64,000 nucleotides of DNA. It comes from Phoronis australis. Taxonomy: Eukaryota; Phoronida; Phoronidae. A program made the position numbers and the translations under genes. Under the pieces are notes generated by a model, which saw only the letters and a program-made list of their open reading frames with translations, ran no database searches and was not told where the DNA came from. The stretch is taken from NCBI GenBank assembly GCA_002633005.1, contig NMRA01000052.1, positions 610,722 through 674,721 on the forward strand. The letters run 5' to 3'. Below, piece after piece: positions 24,001 to 34,378 of the stretch; the first letter of the stretch is position 1, and each line of letters opens with the position of its first letter.

Positions 24001-27000
24001 ATCCCTAAATATTTTCGATAATATTGACAATTCAACGTAGAATTCACTCTTGAGTTGTATCAAAGTAAAAAATTGACTTAGTAATATCACTTCACTCTAT
24101 GGATGTTACCTGAGCTGTATGTTGGAACTTGTTGTCCTAAATTGTTGTAAATATGATCCTGATGATGTCTAATGAAAAGACGAAACGTTGAATTGAACAT
24201 GAACTTTTTTATTTGTGCGGCGATCGTCTGGTTTTTGATCTTATTGTGGCCAAAAACTGATTTAATTGACTTAGTAATGAAGCTAAAACAATTCAAGAAA
24301 GGGCAATCAATGTTTTCACAAGTCCAAAAATACGCAGTAGATTTAGGGAACTTAGTTGAGTCCCTATTTGGGACTGTTTCATGCAACCGGGCACTGATGC
24401 CTTTTGCGGTAATCAGGCGTGTTTAGGCCACAAGGCCGGGCCCATTACACTATGGTAGCTTCAAAGTTAAAACTACACAAATAATATGGTAAAAATTTCA
24501 TGATTTTCACTTTGTTGAGAAGTTTATCAAAATATAATTACATGTCTTCATCGTAGTGTGTGTTAAATCAACGAGAGATAACCATTTACTTTATTATTTG
24601 TGTGTGCGTACCCGCTTCTTTGTTCCATTTGGATCAGCTTGTGTATACGGTGAAACTTTTGATGTAGATCGCCGACTTTGGTGACGGAGACAGTATCAAC
24701 ATGACCACGTTCCTGTTGCGCAAGTGCAAGTCCCAGATTATGAGACCATACACCAGACTGCTGCTTATAGTGAGTGATGTTGTAATAAATGAACTAGAAA
24801 TGACAAGTGGTGTGTGTGCGATTGATTGGACACGTGTTGAAGTTGTCGGTTCCAAGTTTGGCAAATGAGACGGTTAAATTTCAAAGTAAACCAAATTTTT
24901 TGTATATGATACATTTAAACAAATCATAGACTTTGAAAAAATAACACTACTATTGGAAAAATTTAATCAGTGTTCCCAGATAAGCCGTGGTCGTAAGACC
25001 GACTACTTTCTTGAATGTCAGTTAAAAGAAGACGTCTTTATTGAAAAAATTATAAACTATGAAACTCATAAAATCCTGTCTATGTTCAATTCCAAATAAT
25101 TCAAAAGCCAAATTGTAACAAATGTTGAAAAACAGGAATTCAGCAACTTTAAGTGAGTGGTGAAGGGTCAGGTTAGTTAATTTCGACCATGTTGTAAGAA
25201 ATAATTGTAGTTTCTCTGTTGGAACTTCGAAAGTCATGCCAATATTTATTAGCTACTGTTATTTAAGTTTGAAAGTCCAGTTTCGTATTTTCGCTTAGTA
25301 AATTGAAATGTACAAAGATTAGTAATGTAGACCTTCACTTCATGTAGATATGGATTAGAATAATGGCACATTTACAAATTATTATGGCCCAAGATCTAAT
25401 CTCCAAACTCAGACTCTACTCAAACTCTTATCTAACCAATCATGTGGCGCGATTCCTGTACAAATGAGTAAATTTACTCGAAGCATACCCAGCCATTGGT
25501 CAATCTTTGAGTTGGTTTTGAGAACAGAGATTAGACCCCAGGAACAAGTTATGTCCTCTTGTAATGCTTCATAGATAAAACCCATTAGACAACTGAAATA
25601 GTGTCTCACTTATAACGAATCAAATTTGCCTTCAGATCAGCTGGCGAGCGTTTGGCCGTGACTCCATCAACCCTAACCAATGTTGGTGGCGTCTGCTCAA
25701 TGTATTCTACCCTACTCTCATCATCGCTCTGCTATTATATACGTACATCTACGAGATCGTTGCCTGTCAGTGGAAGCTGGACGTCATCGAGGATACTAGG
25801 GTAGCATTGCCAAATTCATTATCTACACTGTACAAACCATATTTGTAACATACTAAAACTGTCTTAATCTTTATATTTGTGGAGATATTTGACACAGTCA
25901 ATAGAATTTCACTTGTCGGCCATATTGTGCATTAAATAAGTTAAGATTTACCATTAGTTTTTCGCGTGGTATAATCAAAGTTTCACCGTCTGCTCATGTT
26001 GCTATGAACTTGCCACGCCAAGCTATAGCTTGTTATTGTCTGGAATAGTGTATGATTATGTTTTGATTTTAAAACTTTATAAAACTGATGCGAAAGCATT
26101 TATCTTTACCAAAATCATGAGTCAACCTTGTTAAATGACTTTTCTAATGACTACAACTTCCAACAGGTTAAAACTCAGATCTTTGCCATCCTTTGGAAGC
26201 AACAGGAAAACTGGTATTATAACATGAGCCCAGTAATGTACAAACCGTTTGTTTTTTCTGTATTACCTTGTAATGTACTGGTGAATTTTTGATTCTGAAT
26301 CAATATTTAATACTTTCCTGTTTTTCTTCCGGGTCAGTTCACAATAAGTATACTCTATGTTACTACTTGTACTTTCCAGCCTTATGAAAACCCATCCACT
26401 GTGTTGCCTGCCAATGTCACAGCGAAGATTACTGACAGCACGTCAGTCAACATGACATCCTTAAGGCCCGCCCCTTTGGTCTGTCAACACATCTTTACTA
26501 CCTATGTCGTGCCTAACGTACTCCATTTTGCTGCTTTCATCATGGGATTTTTCTACTTTCGCATCCACGACAATGAGCAGCTGTATGCGCTAATGGAAAA
26601 GGTATGCGTTTGGCTGAACATGTTATATTTTATGCTTGAAAGTGACTGGTTGATAAGGGGAATGTAGTCTATGAACTGAATAGCACCTGTAGACTCAAAT
26701 ATCAAAAGTAGTCTTAAAAAAAATTGTTTATTGGAAATACCTATGTCACTTTCAAAAAGATGTAGGATGGCTATACGTTTGTATTGGTTTCATTAGAATG
26801 ATTTGTTTGTATCAGTTCATTCTTAATCAGAAACTCTTGTTGTCTAATGTCTTACGTGGCATATCCATATTTTTATAGAAAATGTACTAGATGAGATACC
26901 GAAAGCAATTGTGAAATAGTATCTGATCTTACACTAATTATCCACTTATTTAGCCCACTCACCTCATTTTGCACACCAAAAATTATTTTGAAAAATAATA

Positions 27001-30000
27001 TTTTGTCTCATACTTATTTCGCATGGGCTACTTGGGAATTTTTGCCTCACCTAATGCACAAACTGTCTGCACACATGCAGTCTACACATCTATGCGAGGG
27101 CACACGCACACAAACGTACAGTTGGCGATGCTTGGTTACTCATTTAATTTCACACACCCCGTCAACTATGAAGTAATGTTTACTCATTTAGCTTGGCACA
27201 CAACTATTATCAGGAAAATATTGATTAATTTTTGTACAACATAAGTGGAGAATTACTGTAATAACAGGATAAGATACAGGGTAATAGTTGGATATAAGGG
27301 CCCGCATTTTGAGAACCAGTTGTCTCCACTGAATAACTAGCATCCAAACTGGTTCTCAAAATGTGTTAACATCATATCTGACTATTGCTAGCTACAGTGT
27401 AATTAGAGACTGATTGTCTTGTTGCAGGTTTTCTTACAAGTTACATCTCTTCAAGGGAAGGCAAAGTCACAGACAAAACTAATAACAAAGCTAAGGTAAA
27501 ATACTGCTCAGACACAGAAAGGAGATATTTCATTGTTTAGTATGATGTCATTTTGATGTTTTAGACCCATTCAAATAAAACCATAATGCCACAATTAAAA
27601 ATGATAATAGTAATTAGGCCAGATTTACGTAACTCTATAAATTAGTTAATACTTTCAAAATTATTACCTGGCAATGGACCTCATCCATCGTAATCCTTCT
27701 CAACTCCTCAGGAGTGTACGATGGGTGCAACAGTTTTTCAAGCACACTGATTAATCCGAATATATAATTTTGATAAAATATCAAGTGCTAAATTGCCTCC
27801 GTGGTTACCAGAACCCGAAAAAATCCAAGGCCTGCAAAATTGCAGAAAATGTGATGCGGTTGTGCATTTCTATTCCTACTTTTAGGTCCAAATTACTGAA
27901 CATCTGCATAACAATCGAGCGCGTTACAGATGTCGACTCATCAGTCTATGCTCAGCCATATTTTGTGATACCCACCCGTTGAAAGGTTGGGCTCAAAAAT
28001 GGAACCCATTTGTGGACAGTTTCTTTGAAAAAGTTGCCCTTTGGTAAAGTTTGTGTCCCAGAAATAATACCTTTTGTAGAGGTTAATTCCGTAAACGGAA
28101 CTTTTTCAGGGGGATTCTTGGAAGTTGTATTCTTTGATCGCTTTGTTATGAAGTTAGCAACCGTGCACCACCATTAGCACCCTGTTGGCAACTTGTCGTA
28201 TTGTTTCATTTCAGGTTATTTCTCGCACTTGGTGGCATATGGGTGCTGTTAACAATAGGACTACAGATAATGTTTGTGTTGGTATTCGGGATAGACAGGA
28301 GGAATGCTCTGGCTGACCTCGATACCAGGTAAGCAGATGGATTTAGCTATTAAAAATATTCTGATGGCTAATGGTGTCCTCTATAATGACGCTGTAAATT
28401 TTGCATTCAGCAACTAGACAATTATAATTTTTGATTTCGGTAAAATCTAACCTATGTCCAACAATTAAATTGCTAAAACTGACTGATTTTTCAAAAGCTT
28501 CTGACTTTGTTGTGCATGCTTGTAATATCTCAAAACATTGTCTATTGTTAGCCATGATGTGAAAATTTACTAAGCATTAATTTAGTGTTGGTTATGTAAA
28601 AAAAATAATATTTCACTCTTCAATCATAGTATGTCCTAAATTTTAGAGATTTCACCTAAGGGATGGTTTTCTAAAGCTTAAAACTACCAAGCTAACTCGA
28701 TAAATCCTTTCTACGTTTGAAATGTATTTATGTATGTTTTTGTAGGTGGAATCACGATTACACATTTGAGATATAATCTCTTATGCAAAGTCCATATGCT
28801 CATATCACTGTATAAGAGTAGGCTATACAGTCTATTATGACTTATTCTAGCAATGTTTTTAATGCACAAAACATCCGGATTATGTAGCGGTAACTCCACC
28901 TTTTGTTGGAACAGGGAACATGTTCCTTCAATCTACTTCCAGCCACATAGCTTTTGCCCATAAATGTGGTGACCTTAACAACTTAACCAGTTCCATCCTA
29001 AACGATTGTATAATATTGTTAGTTGTTTGGAAGCTCTAAAACAGTTCAAGCCTTGGTAAGCTAAAAGTTGGAACGAGCTTTATAGCAGTAAGTGTTTTAA
29101 GTTAAAATTAGCGTTTGTGACATCAAAAATTGCTAAAATTGTTGAGGTTTGTTTTATGTCTTTAAGGAGTTAATCTGACTGAATGTGTGCTTTGATTGTT
29201 AAACTTCCGTGTCTTCTTTTCCAGCTTGACCTGGCTATGGGGTTTGTTTGGAGTGCAGGTAATCGGAATCGCTGTTCTAAACTCGGTCAACTTGGCCGTG
29301 GTTTTAAACTACTGTGCGCAGTGTGAGCTCCTCATGTACTATGTTAATGGAATCTTCATTCAGCTGCAGGAGAAATCAGTCAACTTAAAGACAGCCATGA
29401 AGGTATAGCGATATCACTCCGCTTTTTCAATGTCCTTTACTGCTACTGAGGAGGGATTCTTGTCCTTTCCAGTTTATTTCTTAATACAAGGCCAGGACTT
29501 TATATTCAAAAGGTGTCTTATGTTTAGGATCGTTTGCATTCTCATTGTGAACATAAGGATTTGAATACAAAATTCAATACACGTGTTGTGTTGTTACTTA
29601 GCGATTTTTTGTCAAGTCCGTTTCTTTGTTTCATCATGTTTTATTTCTTTGTGCGCGTGTTACAGGTCACATTTCTTGTGCGTGATCATCATGAAACTTA
29701 CACACAACAACACACAACATGTACCTCATCAATACCTTGAGGCCTTTAGTTTTTGGTTAACGTATTATGCTAGGTGACACTGCAGCAGCCTTTTTACGAT
29801 TTTTTTGCCCTAGAGGTATTTTTCAGAAATGTGGTACATGGTTAGATCTCGTCGAGCGCTATCTGGAATATGCCATCTATAGTTCATTACAATTTTCTGT
29901 TCCCGAGTTATTTGAAATTTTCAAATGCTAGCTCTTTGTTGATTTTTTGTCCCTTGTCTCTGTCATCCCTTGGCGAATCTTTCTGAAATTTGGTATGTGG

Positions 30001-31589
30001 ATAGATTTCATCAAGTGCTGGATTGTGTCGTCCATTTTTGACTCTGGCTTACCGTTCTCGAGTTAATCAACAAATAACGATCTGGTGACCGTTCTTTTAT
30101 CGACTGATTCCTCACTGCACTTTTGTTGGTATATCATACGCATGATACAGGTTGTGTTCTTCATCTGATCGATGTGAAATTTACACAAGAAGGCAACTTG
30201 TGAGAAGCTCAAGGCCATTTGTTTTTGTGTAAAATCAAATACAAGATGGCACTGTTGCAGCCATTTTTGAGTAACTGTTTGTTCTATGTTTTTTGAGGGA
30301 ATCTTGAAGTTAAGTATGTGGAGAGATCTACTAAGGGTCCGTCCTAAGTGCATCACTCAGTTTCTCGCTATGACTTACTGTTCTTGAGTTCTTGGAGATT
30401 TTCTGATTTGGTGATGGCCGATTCCTCAATGAACTTTTGTTTGTTTATCATTTACTCATGCTGCAAGGCAGCATCATTCATCATCGTTATCATCATTGTC
30501 GTCATCATCGTTTTCACAAGGTGTGTTTCATGGTATCATTTTTGTCTCCGTCATTCATCATCGTTGTCATCATCATCGTCATTGTCATCATCATCATCTT
30601 TCATCATCTTCTTCATCATCACCACCACCACTGGACCTTTTTGGTCAAATTGTTTTCAATAGTAAATCTAGATTCACAGACTTCTTAGTATTAACCTATC
30701 GAAAGTGGCTGCCAATAGATGGCAGTGATGCTTATTAACAATTTGATTTATGTCATGATTTGGCGTTTAATTGTTCTCTGTGTTAGCTATGCATTATTAA
30801 TTCTATTTTGGAAAGTAATTCCTTACATTAAATTTCAGAATATCTGCCAGTGCGATCCGTGATAGTTGAACAAAAATAATGGAATTACCTGTCATGAATT
30901 CTCTGTCGTGACCACGAAACGTAATTTTGTCCCCGTATTTTTGGCATGTAGTTTATCACGAATTTGCTATATTTTACAGGATCTGTTGTCAGTTCGTCAC
31001 TCTATCGGTCTCTTGAATGGGTCCATGTCTCAGATGACGTCACTGGCTGTAGTCAGATTCACCGAGCTAACAGTCATTGGTAAGTCATATGGTACAACTT
31101 TAGTTCAAAAGGTGGCGCTGGTAGTTGCTTGGTACAGGGTTTTTTAACCAAATGTCAAAAATGTTTTATGTCTTTGTTTATTTGTTTGTCTCTTTGTTTT
31201 ATGTATCGTTTGTCAGCAGCATATGGACTACTCCCCAAAAATGTGTTTTTATACCATATAAGAGGACTAATTTTGTGGAAGGCGTTGGAGGTTGTTCTAG
31301 CATGGAATCCAACTTGCTTTTGCCCACACAAGTTGCCATGAATTTTATAAATATACATGTCTTTCTGTTTACCTTAACAAATTCTATAGATTGAAGGTGG
31401 TCAGTTACTGTTACCATTGGTGTCTACATTTAGACTTTCTGGATAATGTATTTTGCATTGAACTTCTGCGTCCTGTTTGGCGTAATCTTCGTATACAAAC
31501 TATTTTTGCATGCAAATAAGAAAGGAATCCTTTCGCTGGTTGAACAACGCAGAAAAGTGATAGGTACACGAGACTCGCAAACTGAATGA
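18040..31589 (+). CDS. multipass membrane protein, probable gustatory-receptor-like (GRL) chemoreceptor-family member
   Basis: Exons: 18040-18171, 19659-19818, 23481-23602, 24668-24769, 25636-25800, 26380-26601, 27428-27495, 28215-28328, 29225-29402, 30980-31079, and probably 31434-31589. The first nine junctions are GT-AG and phase-consistent. The first 140 residues are Ser/Asp-rich. Then come RPYTRLLLIISWRAFGRDSI, TM1 (about 189-216), a loop with sequons NVT and NMT, TM2 (about 262-287), TM3 (about 325-350), TM4 (about 363-394), and DLLSVRHSIGLLNGSMSQM before the next helix. Glycosylation sites between TM1 and TM2 put the N-terminus inside, the topology of insect GR/OR proteins and opposite to GPCRs. 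The WRAFGR motif before TM1 and the H-x-L-N motif before the late helices fit the GRL superfamily. The last exon encodes TFWIMYFALNFCVLFGVIFV and a charged tail ending DSQTE. The classical TYhhhhhQF motif was not found. Total about 505 residues. Ligand unknown; in cnidarians a GRL acts in development. Family assignment rests on architecture, not alignment. Confidence 0.6.
18648..18830. repeat. 21-bp tandem repeat, decaying
   Basis: Successive units of ATGTTTGAAAAGCTCTGAGC (plus C). The first four or five are nearly exact; the later ones drift by substitutions and an insertion (for example around 18746). It lies in intron 1 of the GRL gene. Confidence 0.85.
19613..19664 (+). promoter_or_regulatory. 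tandemly duplicated splice acceptor (26 bp x 2)
   Basis: Two exact 26-base copies (19613-19638 and 19639-19664) each contain the polypyrimidine stretch TTTTTATTTATCTTTCAG and the first six exon bases. The AGs are at 19631-19632 and 19657-19658. Only the second keeps the frame; use of the first adds 26 bases and meets a TAG in the new frame (ACTGCCGTAG). Confidence 0.85.
20361..20465 (-). repeat. dispersed repeat, minus-oriented copy in GRL intron 2
   Basis: The reverse complement matches 31755-31855. Shared blocks include CCAAATTTGGC, GGAACATC, GGCTGATTG and TATGAAACTT in order. No coding potential. Confidence 0.6.
22277..22626. mobile_element. 350-bp non-autonomous DNA transposon with CAGGGCCCT ends
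   Basis: The left end CAGGGCCCT (22277) and the right end AGGGCCCTG (to 22626) are inverted. The same five bases TATGA flank both sides directly (22272-22276 and 22627-22631), as expected for a target-site duplication. CAGGG ends are common in hAT-like elements, but those make 8-base duplications, so the superfamily is unsure. The interior has several CCCCTC runs and no transposase. Confidence 0.6.
22856..23150. repeat. palindromic hairpin repeat plus adjoining repeat body
   Basis: A diverged copy of the hairpin seen at 3857 occupies about 22856-22912. The following 240 bases resemble 27985-28150 and, more weakly, 47990-48200. Shared blocks include GACCCATT (or GAACCCATT), GGGGTTAATTC (or GAGGTTAATTC) and ATTCTTGGA. 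The hairpin is therefore one end or part of a longer repeat. Confidence 0.6.
27305..27364. repeat. palindromic hairpin repeat, inverted loop
   Basis: Arms TTTTGAGAACCAGTT (27307-27321) and ACTGGTTCTCAAAAT (about 27349-27363) match the family arms. The loop CTCCACTGAATAAC is the reverse complement of the loop at 3857, so this copy is inserted in the other orientation. Confidence 0.75.
27985..28150. repeat. repeat body related to 23010-23150
   Basis: Aligns with the body downstream of the 22.86-kb hairpin (GGTTAATTC, TTTTTC and GATTCTTGGA blocks in the same order). It lies in GRL intron 7, just before exon 8. Confidence 0.5.
29800..30420. repeat. three diverged direct repeat units of about 160-300 bases
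   Basis: Units centred near 29830, 29985 and 30310 each carry an (A)AATTTGGTATGTGGATAGAT-like block, followed about 60-80 bases later by a GTTCTCGAGTT- or GTTCCCGAGTT-like block. Identity between units is modest. They lie in GRL intron 9. Confidence 0.45.
30473..30633. repeat. imperfect (TCA)n / (CAT)n microsatellite
   Basis: Dense runs of TCATCATCATC with interruptions, ending in CACCACCACCAC. The histidine- and serine-rich frames it creates are not genes. Confidence 0.85.
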
Positions 31590-31668
31590 AGTCGACTCCA
31601 GTAGTTTTCACAATATTTAAAAAATATTTTAATAGTGACATTGGCATTAGTCTCTTAAAGGGGTCCCG

Positions 31669-31728
31669 AATTCAATTTAAGACCCATAATGCAGTGGAGG
31701 AAACAGTTTCTCAAAATCCAGGACTCTT
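31669..31728. repeat. hairpin repeat, one arm preserved
   Basis: Loop and right arm (AATGCAGTGGAGGAAACAGTTTCTCAAAAT, spanning about 31690-31719) match the family. The left arm is degenerate (CAATTTAAGACCC). It sits just after the GRL stop codon, in the likely 3' UTR. Confidence 0.5.
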
Positions 31729-31754
31729 GTAGTTGACTGTTACCATGGAGTTAA

Positions 31755-31855
31755 TGTTATGTAGGATCCTATATTAATGTCCAAATTTGGCAAACTTTGG
31801 AACATCATGTCAGAATCGGCTGATTGTATTCATATGAAACTTCCAGACACTGTTT
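31755..31855 (+). repeat. dispersed repeat, plus-oriented copy in the GRL 3' region
   Basis: Partner of 20361-20465 in the opposite orientation; the best-matching blocks are CCAAATTTGGC, GGAACATCAT, CGGCTGATTG and TATGAAACTTCC. Confidence 0.6.
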
Positions 31856-31966
31856 TATGCTCTGTTCTGTTTGCCTAAGATGTGTATCAGTGAAGTGTCC
31901 TTCATAGACTGTATACCATGTTAATGCATTCATAGTTTTGTTCCACCTCTCTGAGTTGTTGCTCTG

Positions 31967-31972
31967 AATAAA
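31967..31972 (+). terminator. likely poly(A) signal of the GRL gene
   Basis: AATAAA followed within 10-20 bases by the GT-rich stretch TGTTTGTTGTG, about 380 bases after the TGA at 31587-31589. This supports the 31434-31589 exon being terminal. Confidence 0.5.
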
Positions 31973-31989
31973 GCTTTCAATGTTTGTTG

Positions 31990-34378
31990 TGAATACGTTT
32001 ACAGGTGAAATTAAACAGAATGTTAAAATCTCACCAATTACGGACAAAAATAATTGCAAAAATTGATCTTTTTTCGTTTATCAAAAGCTTCAAGCAGTGT
32101 TACGAGTACCCACAATTCCTCATAAACGTCGTCAGGTGGTAGATATGGTATAGATCTTTAAATATTGTGAATAATTTATTCGGAGTCTTCATTTTTACGA
32201 AAAAATGAAAAAAAATAATTTGTCACACATAGCTGTGTCCTAAATTGACGAGATTTTTCATAATTCTGTTTTGTGCACTTAACAAAACCATGTGGAACAT
32301 CTGTTATTACTGGGCCACAGATTTACAACGTTAGCATTGAAGTCACAGGCTTTACTGGTTGATGGTGTGGTTCAACAATTGTGGTGCGATGAGTGATGTC
32401 ATTATTATCTTCAAGCTCATAACCACCAAACTTTATTCAAAGTATGACTTGAAAATTGGCCAATCATATTGAGTGACATTTAAAATTTGCTTGAAACGTG
32501 CCACGTGATTGGTCACTTTCCTTTTGAGAACAGAACACATTTTTGATTTTGATTGTGACTTGTATTAGTTTAGTCTATCTATGTACAAACATGATGAACA
32601 TTATAAATACAATGACAACAACATTAAAACACAAAACTATCAGTGATTGTGTTTTTGGCACATTAGTTCAAACAATCTTTGGAAGCATGCACTCTTCATA
32701 TACACGCAGCAAGTCGTCTGCTCGCCACAACTAAACCATTATTTCGCACTCTACTACCACAAGACCAAATTATTTACATCATGTCATGGTTGTTCGCTTT
32801 TGCTAATCAGACACTAGGTGTCTCTACTTTAGCAGTAAGTTCTGACTACAGACACGCAATTGCACTATTTACAGAGTTGGCGGTATTACACATATTTTAA
32901 ACTTTGTGCACTTTTCGTATAAAAATAAAAATTTACTATTTCTAATAATTTATATAACATTGTGACGGGCAGTTTCTTAAACTTACTCTACAATACATGA
33001 TGTGTAAGCTTCAGCGAATACAAGGATAGGGTAGTTTTACATGTAATGGAAAATTAATGTCTTTGTTATTAGAAATCCATGCCTGTACTGCTGGATAAAG
33101 GCAAAAATAAATATAAAGGGTTTAAAATCAGTATTTTTCACAAAAAGTAGTGTTTCATACCTACAGTCTTAATAGTCGCTTTTTACCCATGATAGTCCTT
33201 GAATGAAATTTGCCAGTCTATATAAATTTTGACATTTAGAGAACAAGCACTTTCACATACATACAAATTAGTTGTAAGTTCTTGATTTCTGTGTACCGTG
33301 AACTATTGGATCAAACAAATGCGATACATACTCAACAGTACAGCAATGCGAACTCTTAATGAAAGCATGCCTCAATACTCTCTCCATCTATAGTCAAGTT
33401 TTGTCGCAACTGTTCTAAACAGTTTGTGACCACATAAATGAATTAGACTAGTTGAACACTCACAAGCAGAGCCAAATCTAGAAAACATTTTATGTTCAAT
33501 TCATGGCTAGTGACAATTGTGCCAACATGGAGCCCATTCTAATGAAACAAGGTACTTACTAGTGAAAGCTAGTGAAATCACGTGTTTTACTTGTGACGCA
33601 TGGTCATATCTCATGTAGGTTTGTGTTATCTCGTCAAACTTTCCAGAAATTTGCCTTTCGGAAAGCAACCCATGACTTCAATTTTTGACTATGACTGGAA
33701 AAGTCAGCTAACTAATCCAGCATTAAGTAAGACATGTCTCTTGCGACTTTGCCTTTGTGAGATATTGCCGTGTGTCATATCTGATCTAGTTAATACCCGA
33801 GGCATTTAATTGGTGAAACTAAAAATCAAGGGTTGGGCATGGGTGTTTACCAATTGACCAATTTGTGTTAATGAAGATCACAGACTTTTGTTTTTAATCT
33901 TTCATACTCGACTTAATGTTTACACCCTGATTGTTTAGTTTATCCATTAAAAGAGGCTGTAAACCTGTCTCGTGTCAAAAAACTTCTAATTTAGACCACA
34001 TACTATTACAAAAGTGCATTCAACATATTCCTTACTCACAGTAGAGTAAATTTCTGAGCTCGGGATGAACTGACAACTAATTATTTTTTGTGAGACCAGA
34101 CTCGCTAAGTTCACTTGGTGGGTCAACTGTCAAATCTTCGCATGCCCAGAAATTCTTTTGAGTTAGGAGCAACATGGGACCAGTTCTTATAGTTGCAAGG
34201 GATGTAAAACAAAAGTTGGTTCCTTTGACAGAAGACACAGGATAATAGCAGCTTTAAATGCCATGAGAGTTCTGGTAAAAGGAAAAATTCAGACTGGGAT
34301 GTATCTAGGTATTAAACATAGAGCACGTGATTGTACCAGATTTCACTGGACAGTGATTTGAACTGAAATCTCTCTTAA
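31990..34378. other. region between the GRL gene and the LRR gene
   Basis: No gene seen. About 32230-32275 matches, inverted, the TIR family end (GTGTCCTAAATTGACGAGAT). The two flanking genes are convergent, so this should hold both 3' ends. No S7-like hydrophobic exon for the GRL gene was recognised here. Confidence 0.5.

Noticed and set aside
30348-30738. Histidine- and serine-rich open frames
   Set aside because: Produced by the (TCA)n microsatellite in all three frames.
33600-33809. Possible extra GRL exon after an ATGTAG acceptor
   Set aside because: Lacks a membrane segment and lies beyond the likely poly(A) site at 31967.
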